A DNA stretch of 14,895 nt, from the NCBI GenBank assembly GCA_910588175.1, contig CAJUQQ010000047.1, forward strand, positions 1 to 14,895, read 5' to 3'. A program made the translations under genes and the position numbers. The notes below the pieces were generated by a model. It was not told where the DNA came from. It was given only the letters and a program-made list of their open reading frames with translations, and ran no database searches. Every line of letters begins with the position of its first letter. The stretch's first letter is position 1. Origin of the DNA: an uncultured Oscillibacter sp. (lineage in GTDB: Bacteria; Bacillota; Clostridia; Oscillospirales; Oscillospiraceae). This document shows positions 1 to 8,001 of the stretch, one piece after another.

Positions 1-626
1 CCACGCTGACGAAAAAAATGGCGGAGGACCTGACGGAGTATTTCAAAAACGCCGGAATCAAGGTCCGGTATATGCACTCCGACGTGGAGACCATCGAGCG
101 GATGGAAATCATCCGGGACCTGCGGCTGGGGAAGTTCGACGTGTTAATCGGCATCAACCTCCTGCGGGAGGGCCTGGACCTTCCCGAGGTCAGCCTGGTC
201 GCTGTGCTGGACGCGGACAAGGAGGGCTTCCTCCGGTCCGAGACCTCCCTGATTCAGACCATCGGCCGGGCAGCCCGGAACGCGGAGGGCCTGGTGGTCC
301 TCTACGCCGACACCATCACCCCCTCCATGCGGGCGGCCATGGACGAGACGGAGCGCCGCCGGGGGATTCAGGACCGCTTCAACCAGGAGCACGGCATCGT
401 CCCCAAGACCATCATCAAGGGGGTCCGGGAGGTGCTGGAAATCTCCACCACCGCCGAGGACGAGACCACCCGGGCCCGCCGCCACAAGAAGCTGAGCCAG
501 GCGGAGCGGGACGCGGAGATCAAGCGCCTGGAGAAGGAAATGAAGGAAGCCAGCAAGATGCTGGAGTTCGAATACGCGGCGGTTCTGCGGGACCGGATCA
601 TCGAACTGCGGGGTGAAACGGGATGA
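1..626 (+). CDS. uvrB: UvrABC excinuclease subunit B, C-terminal part (5' truncated by window edge)
   Basis: UvrB is the damage-verifying helicase-like subunit of nucleotide excision repair; it is loaded by UvrA and recruits UvrC. The reading frame is open from base 3 (TLTKKMAEDL...), so the gene begins outside the window and about 207 residues, roughly the last third of the usual ~660, are visible. Recognisable parts are the second helicase domain with LREGLDLPEVSLVAVLDADK, motif VI QTIGRAARN (about base 255-285), and a C-terminal UVR domain (about base 515-615, AEIKRLEKEMKEASKMLEFEYAA), which contacts UvrC. The internal ATG at 18 is not the start. The stop overlaps the next gene's start as ATGA, implying translational coupling. 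uvrA lies about 3.7 kb downstream on the same strand, separated by unrelated genes; no uvrC is visible. Confidence 0.97.
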   Translation, partial: TLTKKMAEDLTEYFKNAGIKVRYMHSDVETIERMEIIRDLRLGKFDVLIGINLLREGLDLPEVSLVAVLDADKEGFLRSETSLIQTIGRAARNAEGLVVLYADTITPSMRAAMDETERRRGIQDRFNQEHGIVPKTIIKGVREVLEISTTAEDETTRARRHKKLSQAERDAEIKRLEKEMKEASKMLEFEYAAVLRDRIIELRGETG

Positions 627-1003
627 AATACGACTGGCTGGACGGATACCTCCTGTCCCTCCCCGGGGCGGAGAAGGACTACAAGCCCGAGTGGGCCTGG
701 TTCCGGTATCAGATACGGGGCAAGCTCTTTGCCGCCGTCTGCTCCCCCCAGGGGATGAAGGACGCGGCGTACAACGGCCACGACTTCGTGAACCTGAAAT
801 GCGAGCCCGCCCGGAGCGAAATCCTCCGGGCGGCTCACCCGGAAATTCTGCCGGGCTTCTACTGCGACAAGCGGAACTGGATTGCCTGCCTTCTGGACGG
901 GGACCTGCCGGACGAGCTTCTCCGGGAGCTGTGCGCCCAGTCCCACGAGCTGGTTTTGAAGAAGCTGCCCAAGTATGTTCAGCGGGAGATTTTGGGAGAA
1001 TAG
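623..1003 (+). CDS. MmcQ/YjbR family protein
   Basis: A 126-residue protein resembling the MmcQ/YjbR family, small single-domain proteins with a CyaY-like fold annotated as possible DNA-binding proteins; their biochemical role is not firmly known. Family-like features are the N-terminal WLDGYLLSLPGAEKDYKPEW, the strand pattern WFRYQIRGKLFAAVC (about residues 29-43), VNLKCEPARSEILR, and the C-terminal DKRNWIACLLDGDLPDELLRELCAQS followed by a Leu-rich helix (HELVLKKLPK). Length matches the family (about 110-130). The start overlaps the uvrB stop by 4 bases and no separate ribosome site is needed, so it is probably co-transcribed and coupled with uvrB. Nothing here shows a role in excision repair; the link is positional. 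Confidence 0.85.
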   Translation: MKYDWLDGYLLSLPGAEKDYKPEWAWFRYQIRGKLFAAVCSPQGMKDAAYNGHDFVNLKCEPARSEILRAAHPEILPGFYCDKRNWIACLLDGDLPDELLRELCAQSHELVLKKLPKYVQREILGE

Positions 1004-1012
1004 GAGTGCGCG

Positions 1013-1741
1013 ATGGAGCTGACCCGGTTTCAGAAAATCCTGCTGGCCGTTCTGGCGGGGATGCTGGTCTTCTCCGGCGTGCTGATGGCCGTCTTTCGGG
1101 CCCGTCCCGGCGTGCTGTTTGAGGAGGGGCTGCTGAGCATCACGGAGGAGGAAGGCCGGACTGTCTACAGCGGCAGGGCCCGGGGAACCCCGGTGACCAT
1201 CACCGTCGCCTGGCCTACGAATTTTGAGACGGATGTAGCCTTCACCATCGGGGACCAGGTCCGCGATCTCTGCGAAGTGGTCTATCCGACGGAGCGGATT
1301 CGGACGGAATTTGGCGATTCCGTAGGCGGCATTCTGGTGACAAAAAACGGGGAAACGCTCTTCCAGGGCGGATACGACCCGGAGAGCGGTTTCTGGTACG
1401 GCGCGGACGGAACCTTCCACCCCAGCTTCGATGTGCGGGGATACGCCAGCGGCGCCCCCTGGTGGGGCTATGAGACCACCGAGCGAATGGCGGTCCGCTT
1501 TGCCTTCGGTCCGGAGACCGCCGCCCGGGGGGACCCGGCCATGTTCGCCCTGGCGGTGTTCCTGACGGCGCTGACGGCGGCGCAGATTGTCTTTCACCGG
1601 CAGTTGTTCCGCTGGCGGCACTGGGCCGCCCGGGACCCGGAGCCCTCGGAGGGGTACCTGACCTTGGAGCGGGCCGGCTGGGTTGTTCTGCTGTGCGTGA
1701 CGGCGGGCTTTTATATTGCCGCTTTGGTGAATATCTACTGA
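1013..1741 (+). CDS. Hypothetical membrane protein with extracytoplasmic domain
   Basis: I do not recognise the family. The 242-residue product has one hydrophobic segment near the N-terminus (about 9-28), a polar domain of about 145 residues rich in short beta-like stretches (VTITVAWPTN, GGILVTKNGETLFQGGYD), then two further hydrophobic segments (about 176-194 and 221-239) separated by a basic/acidic loop (HRQLFRWRHWAARDPEPSEG). By the positive-inside rule the middle domain probably faces outside, but this is inference. The start at 1013 has an AGGAG at 1002-1006 that overlaps the stop of the preceding gene, so it is likely in the same operon as uvrB and the MmcQ-like gene. No catalytic motif or lipobox was seen. 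Confidence 0.8.
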   Translation: MELTRFQKILLAVLAGMLVFSGVLMAVFRARPGVLFEEGLLSITEEEGRTVYSGRARGTPVTITVAWPTNFETDVAFTIGDQVRDLCEVVYPTERIRTEFGDSVGGILVTKNGETLFQGGYDPESGFWYGADGTFHPSFDVRGYASGAPWWGYETTERMAVRFAFGPETAARGDPAMFALAVFLTALTAAQIVFHRQLFRWRHWAARDPEPSEGYLTLERAGWVVLLCVTAGFYIAALVNIY

Positions 1742-1910
1742 AAACGGACAGCGGCGGGTCCATGAAAAAGAACGCCCGGACTCCGGAAAGCGGGTGTACG
1801 CTCCGGCCCATCCGGGCGGCGGGACGCCAGACTCCTGGGTTTCTTTTCAGCGCGTTTGCTGATTTTGGCGGTCTCCCCAGACCGGGAGCGGCCTATGAAA
1901 AGGCGGTTTT

Positions 1911-2783
1911 ATGGAAGTACAGAAAAAAGCCCCGGCCAGCGCCGCGATTCTGGCGGCGGCGGCCCTGTGGGGCATGATCGGATTATGGAACCGCACGCTG
2001 ATGACGGCGGGCCTTTCGCCCTTCTCCATCGTGGCGGTGCGGAACCTGGGGGGAACGCTTCTTTTGGCGGCGTTCTTCGCCGTGAGGGACCGGAGGGTCT
2101 TCCGGGTGGAGGGGCGGCACCTCAAATATTTCTTCGGCACCGGCGTGGTCAGCGTGCTGCTGTTCACCGTGTGCTACTTCTCCTGCCAGAAGCTCTGCTC
2201 CCTGGCGGCGGCCTCCATTTTGCTGTACACGGCCCCCTCCTTCGTGGTGCTCCTGTCCGCCGTTTTGTGGAAGGAGCCGGTGACCAGGAAAAAGCTCCTG
2301 GCCCTGCTGCTGACCCTGCTGGGCTGCGCGTGCGTCTGCGGCGTGTTCAGCGGCGGGCTGTCCGTCACGATCCCCGGCGTCCTCCTGGGCCTGGGGTCCG
2401 GGTTTTTCTACGCGCTGTACAGCGTCTTCGGCCGGTACGCCCTGGCCCACTACCCGCCCCTGACGGTGACGGTCTGGACCTTCCTCTTCGCGGGACCGGC
2501 GTCCCTGGTCCTGCTCCGCCCGGCGGAGCTGGCGGGGGCCTTCGCCGGGAATCCCGGCCTGTGGGGAACGGCCCTGGCCCTGGCGGCCTTTTCCACCGCC
2601 GCGCCCTATGTCCTGTATACCTGGGGCCTCGCCCGGATGGAACCGGGCCGGGCCTCCATCCTGGCCAGCCTGGAACCGGTGGCGGCCACCCTGACGGGGG
2701 TGCTGGCCTTCGGCGAGCCCCTGGGACCTCTGACGGTCCTGGGCATTCTCTGCGTCCTGGCGGGCGTGTACATTCTGAGGTGA
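1911..2783 (+). CDS. EamA/DMT superfamily permease
   Basis: A 290-residue, very hydrophobic protein with about ten predicted membrane segments arranged as two EamA-type halves, typical of drug/metabolite transporters (RhaT/YdcZ/EamA-like). Diagnostic stretches are AAALWGMIGLWNR in helix 1, the SPFSIVAVRNLGGTLLLAAFF region of helix 2, AASILLYTAPSFVVLLSAVLWKEPVTRKK at the end of the first half, and GRASILASLEPVAATLTGVLAFGEPLG near the end of the second half, the classic position of the E-P motif. Members export amino acids, nucleosides or other small molecules; the substrate cannot be told from sequence. The Shine-Dalgarno (AAAAGGCGG, 1898-1906) is weak. The 169 bases between the previous gene and this one contain no gene and no convincing promoter. 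Its stop lies inside the ribosome site of ybaK, so the two are probably co-translated. Confidence 0.92.
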   Translation: MEVQKKAPASAAILAAAALWGMIGLWNRTLMTAGLSPFSIVAVRNLGGTLLLAAFFAVRDRRVFRVEGRHLKYFFGTGVVSVLLFTVCYFSCQKLCSLAAASILLYTAPSFVVLLSAVLWKEPVTRKKLLALLLTLLGCACVCGVFSGGLSVTIPGVLLGLGSGFFYALYSVFGRYALAHYPPLTVTVWTFLFAGPASLVLLRPAELAGAFAGNPGLWGTALALAAFSTAAPYVLYTWGLARMEPGRASILASLEPVAATLTGVLAFGEPLGPLTVLGILCVLAGVYILR

Positions 2784-2786
2784 AGC

Positions 2787-3284
2787 ATGGCAAAGAAAAA
2801 AGACGAGAAGACCAACGTAATGCGGATTCTGGAGCAGAAAAAAATTCCCTACACCCCCTACTTCTGTGAGGAGGGCGAGGGACCCGAGGGCACCCGGGAT
2901 TACGGCGTCCACGTGGCCCAATCCCTGGGCCAGGACCCCCGGCGGGGCTTCAAAACCTTGGTGGCCCGGGGGGCCTCCGGCGGCTTTTACGTGTTTGACA
3001 TCCCGGTGGCGGACAGCCTGGATCTGAAAAAGGCGGCGAAGGCGGCGGGAGAGAAATCCGTGGAGCTGCTGGCGGTGAAGGACATAACCGCTGTGACGGG
3101 CTATGTCCGGGGCGGATGCAGCCCGGTGGGCATGAAGAAGCCGTATCCCACCATTTTCCACCAGACGGCCCTGGAGTTTGAGACCATCTACGTCTCCGCC
3201 GGGAAGATCGGCGCTCAGGTGGAGGTGGAACCGGGGGCGCTGTTAGCGCTGCTCCGGGCGGAAACGGCGGATATCGTGATTTGA
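2787..3284 (+). CDS. ybaK: Cys-tRNA(Pro)/Cys-tRNA(Cys) deacylase YbaK
   Basis: A 165-residue YbaK/ProX-type trans-editing protein. Members hydrolyse cysteine mis-attached to tRNA(Pro) by prolyl-tRNA synthetase. Family features visible are the N-terminal NVMRILEQKKIPYTPYFC, the FKTLVARG segment that carries the conserved lysine (about residue 53), FYVFDIPVADSLDLKKAAKAAG, and the GYVRGGCSPVGMKK signature (about 109-122). Length agrees with E. coli YbaK (159). The GAGG at 2777-2780 precedes the start by 6 bases and overlaps the end of the permease gene. The last 42 bases (3243-3284) overlap a convergent small minus-strand gene tail to tail, so transcripts of the two genes would be complementary at their 3' ends. 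Confidence 0.95.
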   Translation: MAKKKDEKTNVMRILEQKKIPYTPYFCEEGEGPEGTRDYGVHVAQSLGQDPRRGFKTLVARGASGGFYVFDIPVADSLDLKKAAKAAGEKSVELLAVKDITAVTGYVRGGCSPVGMKKPYPTIFHQTALEFETIYVSAGKIGAQVEVEPGALLALLRAETADIVI

Positions 3285-3497
3285 CAGCGTAAGCCCCAGA
3301 TGGAGGCCGACGGTAAAGGCGTCCGTGGACCAGTCCAGGTAGAAGCGGTTGATTTGATCGAAGAGGTCAAGCCGGCGGCTTTCCTCAATTGGCAGGGAAT
3401 TCAAAAGATCGTCCACCTCCCTGCCCGGGAAGCTGCCCAGATCTTTTAAAACGGATTCGCCGTAGGTGTCGAAAAGTTTTTCCATAGTCGTGTTCAT
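3243..3497 (-). CDS. Small hypothetical protein, divergent partner of XRE gene
   Basis: An 84-residue minus-strand protein of unknown function. It is supported by expression signals rather than homology: a perfect Shine-Dalgarno (GGAGGTGT, complement of 3502-3509) sits 5 bases before the ATG, and a perfect consensus promoter lies upstream (separate entry). The product is acidic in its first half, with an amphipathic LFDQINRFYLDW (about residues 45-56) and a C-terminal FTVGLHLGLTLSNH. The end (F.xGLxLGLxL) faintly recalls small clostridial DUF6809-type proteins; that is a weak impression. The gene overlaps ybaK by 42 bases tail to tail and is transcribed away from the XRE regulator at 3569, so it is a plausible regulatory target of that protein. 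Confidence 0.75.
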   Translation of the reverse strand: MNTTMEKLFDTYGESVLKDLGSFPGREVDDLLNSLPIEESRRLDLFDQINRFYLDWSTDAFTVGLHLGLTLSNHDIRRFRPEQR

Positions 3498-3511
3498 GAA
3501 GACACCTCCAA

Positions 3512-3540
3512 TTGATCTTTCATGCCATATATTATATGAT
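3512..3540 (+). promoter_or_regulatory. Probable promoter of XRE gene 1 with overlapping palindrome
   Basis: TTGATC (3512-3517), 17 bases, TATGAT (3535-3540): four and five of six consensus matches. It overlaps the opposing promoter, the two -10 boxes sharing 3535-3536. A 13-base palindrome CATATA-T-TATATG (3526-3538) covers both -10 boxes and is a candidate operator by which the XRE protein could repress both directions. The operator role is inference from position and symmetry. Confidence 0.55.
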
Positions 3541-3559
3541 ATTTAAAACAATATGTCAA
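3531..3559 (-). promoter_or_regulatory. Perfect consensus sigma-A promoter for the small minus-strand gene
   Basis: Read on the minus strand, TTGACA (complement of 3554-3559) is followed after exactly 17 bases by TATAAT (complement of 3531-3536). Transcription would begin near 3524, leaving a leader of about 27 bases with a GGAGG site. Its -35 box overlaps the ribosome binding site of the XRE gene. The same arrangement recurs at 7273-7301, so this promoter is part of the repeated module. Confidence 0.85.
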
Positions 3560-3568
3560 GGAGTTTTT

Positions 3569-3787
3569 ATGGGACCATTGAAGATTTTAGGCGAACGTCT
3601 TCGTCTGCTCCGAATGGAGAAGCGAATGCGCCAAGTTGATATAGCCGAATTGCTGGGAATCACGCAGGCACATTATCAGCGGATCGAAAAAGGGAAAATT
3701 AATATTCCCACCTTGACATTATGCATTCTGGCAGATTATTTTGAGGTGAGCACCGATTATCTGCTGGGACGGTCTGAGGAGAGATAG
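3569..3787 (+). CDS. XRE-family helix-turn-helix regulator, copy 1
   Basis: A 72-residue protein that is essentially a single Cro/C1-type DNA-binding domain: RLRLLRMEKRMRQVDIAELL forms helices 1-2, LGITQAHYQRIEKGK (about 29-43) the recognition region, and LTLCILADYFEVSTDYLLGR the conserved ending of this family. The start at 3569 is chosen because AAGGAG (3558-3563) lies 5 bases before it; the frame stays open back to 3512, but those codons are the promoter. It shares about 46 of 72 residues with the XRE protein at 7312 by hand alignment. Base composition is visibly AT-richer than the surrounding housekeeping genes, consistent with acquired DNA. It probably binds its own AT-rich promoter and controls the divergent small gene; no toxin-like partner is recognisable. 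Confidence 0.9.
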   Translation: MGPLKILGERLRLLRMEKRMRQVDIAELLGITQAHYQRIEKGKINIPTLTLCILADYFEVSTDYLLGRSEER

Positions 3788-4049
3788 GGGGAAACCTGGG
3801 GGAGGGCGGACACACAGGTCCGCCCCTACAGGGTGTCCTATCGGGAGAAGGATGGGCCCGGAAGGAATGGCCTACCGGGAGAAGGGCAGTTCCTGGAGAA
3901 TGGCCTGACCAGGGGGTCAGGCCCCACGAAGAGAGTTTTCCGGTCTACCGGAATATTTCCATTATGGAAATGGTCTACCGATAGAAGGGTGGGTCCCACA
4001 GTGTCCTATTGAGAGAAAGGTAGTCCCGGAAAAGGCGGACATCCACCCT
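3788..4049 (+). repeat. Gene-free stretch with hairpins and short degenerate repeats
   Basis: No gene is supported here. It holds a hairpin GGGCGGAC/GTCCGCCC (3804-3825, 6-base loop), one with a 9-bp stem GGCCTGACC/GGTCAGGCC (3902-3923, 4-base loop) and an AT-rich one ATTTCCA/TGGAAAT (3955-3971). A degenerate unit of the form G(T/C)CTAccGnnAGAAGG recurs at about 3835, 3870, 3943 (short), 3973 and 4003, and once more in the second module at 7554. Neither GC-rich hairpin is followed by a T-run, so they are not clear terminators. Similar GGGCGGAC-type hairpins look to me like the dispersed intergenic repeats of clostridial genomes; this is recollection, not a search result. Confidence 0.6.
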
Positions 4050-4355
4050 CTACCACCAGATTAGCGGCAGCGAAAAGAGGAGGGAGTCCATTCGATAACC
4101 ACCAAAACCCCCGCTCAAACTACGCCGCGGGCAGAAGGCATGCGTACCCGGAGGAAGCACCTCTTGCGCGACCCCCGTCCCACGTCCCCCCGCGGGGGCG
4201 ATCCTTCTTTTTCTCTTTTGGACCGTGCACGGCCCGTTTTCTCTTTTTCTTCTGGAAGAAAAAGAGAAAATGGGGGGTGCAATGAACCAGCCATCATCAT
4301 GGCTGAAATCCCCCCGCCCGCAAGGGCGAGAACAACCCTCCCCCTGGCAGGGGGA
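3971..4355 (+). repeat. Non-coding repeat module, copy 1 (upstream of uvrA)
   Basis: This block is clearly related to 7552-7957. Both begin with an identical 23-base stretch (TGGTCTACCGATAGAAGGGT plus GGG), diverge for a while, then align from 4050 onwards (CTACCACC...AGCGGCAGCG...GAGGAGGGAGTCCATTCGA), through CCCGC-N12-GCGGG (about 4110-4135), CTTGCGCG, the pyrimidine tract and triplex hairpin (4205-4274), and three further hairpins: CAGCCAT/ATGGCTG (4288-4305), CGCCC/GGGCG with a GCAA loop (4315-4328) and TCCCCCT/AGGGGGA (4339-4355). The last ends 5 bases before the uvrA ribosome site. No start codon with a ribosome site or conserved reading frame was found in it. It follows XRE copy 1, so XRE gene plus block behave as one repeated unit. 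Confidence 0.85.
4205..4274 (+). other. Triplex-capable hairpin element, copy 1
   Basis: Three 15-base tracts lie in order: pyrimidine tract P1 (TTCTTTTTCTCTTTT, 4205-4219), pyrimidine arm P2 (TTTTCTCTTTTTCTT, 4237-4251) and purine arm (AAGAAAAAGAGAAAA, 4256-4270). P2 and the purine arm form a hairpin extending to 19 bp with flanking CCCG/TGGG (4233-4251 with 4256-4274, one G-T pair, loop CTGG). P1 is the exact mirror of P2, so laid parallel to the purine arm it matches every base in the pyrimidine triplex code (12 T-A-T, 3 C-G-C). The spacer contains the palindrome CCGTGCACGG (4223-4232). Whether a triplex forms is inference; C-G-C triads need protonation. Confidence 0.65.
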
Positions 4356-4373
4356 AAAACAAGGAGCCCCCTT

Positions 4374-7202
<2,829 letters not shown>

Positions 7203-7272
7203 ATGTGTACTTGAGAAATCTCCTCCTTTGTATATCGTTTTAAGATATGTGCATATATCCTTTAACAACGCT

Positions 7273-7301
7273 ATTATATATCATAAAACAATATGTGTCA
7301 A
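7273..7301 (-). promoter_or_regulatory. Perfect consensus promoter, copy 2, directed antisense into uvrA
   Basis: On the minus strand, TTGACA (complement of 7296-7301), 17 bases, then TATAAT (complement of 7273-7278). It matches the copy-1 promoter in boxes, spacing and most spacer bases, and again overlaps the XRE ribosome site. Here no small gene follows: a strong AAAGGAGG (complement of about 7221-7228) remains, but no ATG lies at the right distance, and the transcript would run into the 3' end of uvrA (stop at 7202) as antisense RNA. Confidence 0.75.
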
Positions 7302-7311
7302 GGAGTTTTTT

Positions 7312-7536
7312 ATGGATACACTTCAAATTATGGGCACACGTCTAAAAAACCTGCGGAAGGAACGCCGCATCTACCAGCGGGAAATGGGAGATATGCTTGG
7401 TATTACACAAGGGCATTATCTAAAAATTGAAAAAGGGGAAATCAATATTTCCGTCTTGACATTGTGCACCCTGGCAGGGTATTTTGAAGTAAGCACGGAT
7501 TATCTGCTGGGTCTGTCGGAGGAGAGGAAGCCTTAA
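7312..7536 (+). CDS. XRE-family helix-turn-helix regulator, copy 2
   Basis: A 74-residue single-domain Cro/C1-type DNA-binding protein, paralogous to the one at 3569. Conserved between them are the recognition region LGITQ.HY..IEKG.INI (about residues 29-46) and the ending YFEVSTDYLLG.SEER. The first third is more diverged (RKERRIYQREMGDM against RMEKRMRQVDIAEL), which could change the operator recognised. The start at 7312 follows CAAGGAGTTTTTT, with AAGGAG at 7300-7305; the upstream TTG at 7228 belongs to leader sequence. The gene is AT-rich relative to uvrA and era. A rightward promoter is less clear than for copy 1: TATCAT at 7279-7284 has no good -35 box. A near-palindrome ATATGTGCATAT (about 7246-7257) is a possible binding site. 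Confidence 0.9.
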   Translation: MDTLQIMGTRLKNLRKERRIYQREMGDMLGITQGHYLKIEKGEINISVLTLCTLAGYFEVSTDYLLGLSEERKP

Positions 7537-7751
7537 AATTCTTTCCATCAGTGGTCTACCGATAGAAGGGTGGGCCATGGGGGAGGGCGGACACATACCC
7601 CCTACCACCGGATCAGCGGCAGCGGAAAGAGGAGGGAGTCCATTCGACAACCACCACCCCCCGCTTGCACCACGCCGCGGGCAGGAGGCATGCGCAAAAA
7701 ACAGAGGCACGCCTTGCGCGCCCCCGTCTCCCGTCCCCCGCAGGGCGATAC

Positions 7752-7878
7752 TTCTTTTTCTCTTTTCCCCGCAAGGGGGACGCGGCGGCTCTAAATGGCG
7801 GAGCCATTAAGAGCCGCCCAGTGGACCGTGCACGGCCCGTTTTCTCTTTTTCTTCTGGCAAGAAAAAGAGAAAACGGG
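7752..7878 (+). other. Triplex-capable hairpin element, copy 2
   Basis: The same three tracts as in copy 1, base for base: P1 at 7752-7766, P2 at 7840-7854 and the purine arm at 7860-7874. The hairpin 7836-7854/7860-7878 is a perfect 19 bp with loop CTGGC; the G-T pair of copy 1 is G-C here, so the one stem change keeps pairing. The palindrome CCGTGCACGG (7826-7835) directly precedes it. The distance from P1 to P2 is 73 bases instead of 17 because of an inserted segment that is itself largely a hairpin. Confidence 0.65.
7784..7818 (+). repeat. Extra hairpin nested in copy 2
   Basis: A 16-base arm GGCGGCTCTAAATGGC (7784-7799), loop GGA, and the complementary arm (7803-7818) with a single A-A mismatch. 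It lies between the pyrimidine tract and the triplex hairpin and is absent from copy 1, so it looks like an insertion into, or a deletion from, one copy. When folded it would bring the tract back near the hairpin. Confidence 0.7.
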
Positions 7879-8001
7879 GGGTGCAAATGGACCAGCCATC
7901 TTCATGGCTGCTATCCTCCCCCGCCCGAAGGGCGAGTATCAGCCCCCCATTCGGGGGAACCCACCCCCAAACCGCTCAAAGAAAGTTGAGGATCACCTGA
8001 T

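Larger units (their letters stand above)
7552..7957 (+). repeat. Non-coding repeat module, copy 2 (upstream of era)
   Basis: Second copy of the block at 3971-4355, filling the 465-base gap between XRE copy 2 and era; no gene is supported here. It shares the opening 23 bases, the GAGGAGGGAGTCCATTCGA segment (about 7630-7650), CCCGC-N12-GCGGG, the triplex element (7752-7878), then hairpins CAGCCAT/ATGGCTG (7893-7910, loop CTTC rather than CATC), CGCCC/GGGCG (7922-7934, loop GAA rather than GCAA) and CCCCC/GGGGG (7944-7957). Stems are kept while loops and linkers differ. Against copy 1 it carries an extra hairpin-bearing segment at 7767-7820 and lacks most of the 3788-3970 repeats. It ends 44 bases before the era start. 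Confidence 0.85.

Noticed and set aside
368..1621. A 417-codon minus-strand open frame across three + strand genes
   Set aside because: It spans uvrB, the MmcQ-like gene and the membrane protein in an antisense frame, with no ribosome site and no recognisable domain.
1762..1977. Possible small gene starting ATGAAAAAG before the permease
   Set aside because: No Shine-Dalgarno, Pro/Arg-rich translation, and it runs out of frame into the permease gene.
1983..3161. A 392-codon minus-strand open frame under the permease and ybaK
   Set aside because: Low-complexity Gln/Gly/Arg-rich translation typical of antisense frames in GC-rich genes; both + strand genes are clear family members.
3835..4020. 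CRISPR array
   Set aside because: The repeated units are degenerate, irregularly spaced and short, with no unique spacers of constant length and no cas gene.
4200..4275. Ordinary Rho-independent terminator in the repeat module
   Set aside because: CCCCCGCGGGGG then a pyrimidine tract is suggestive, but in copy 2 the GC hairpin is broken while the tract is perfectly kept, and the tract's exact mirror relation to the next hairpin is not explained by termination.
4274..4373. LexA/SOS box for uvrA
   Set aside because: No GAAC-N4-GTTC-type Bacillota LexA site is visible immediately upstream of uvrA or in its 5' repeat; GAAC at 4330 lacks the partner half.
7577..8000. Several short open frames between XRE copy 2 and era
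   Set aside because: They translate the non-coding repeat, have no ribosome sites at suitable distance, and their reading is not conserved against copy 1.
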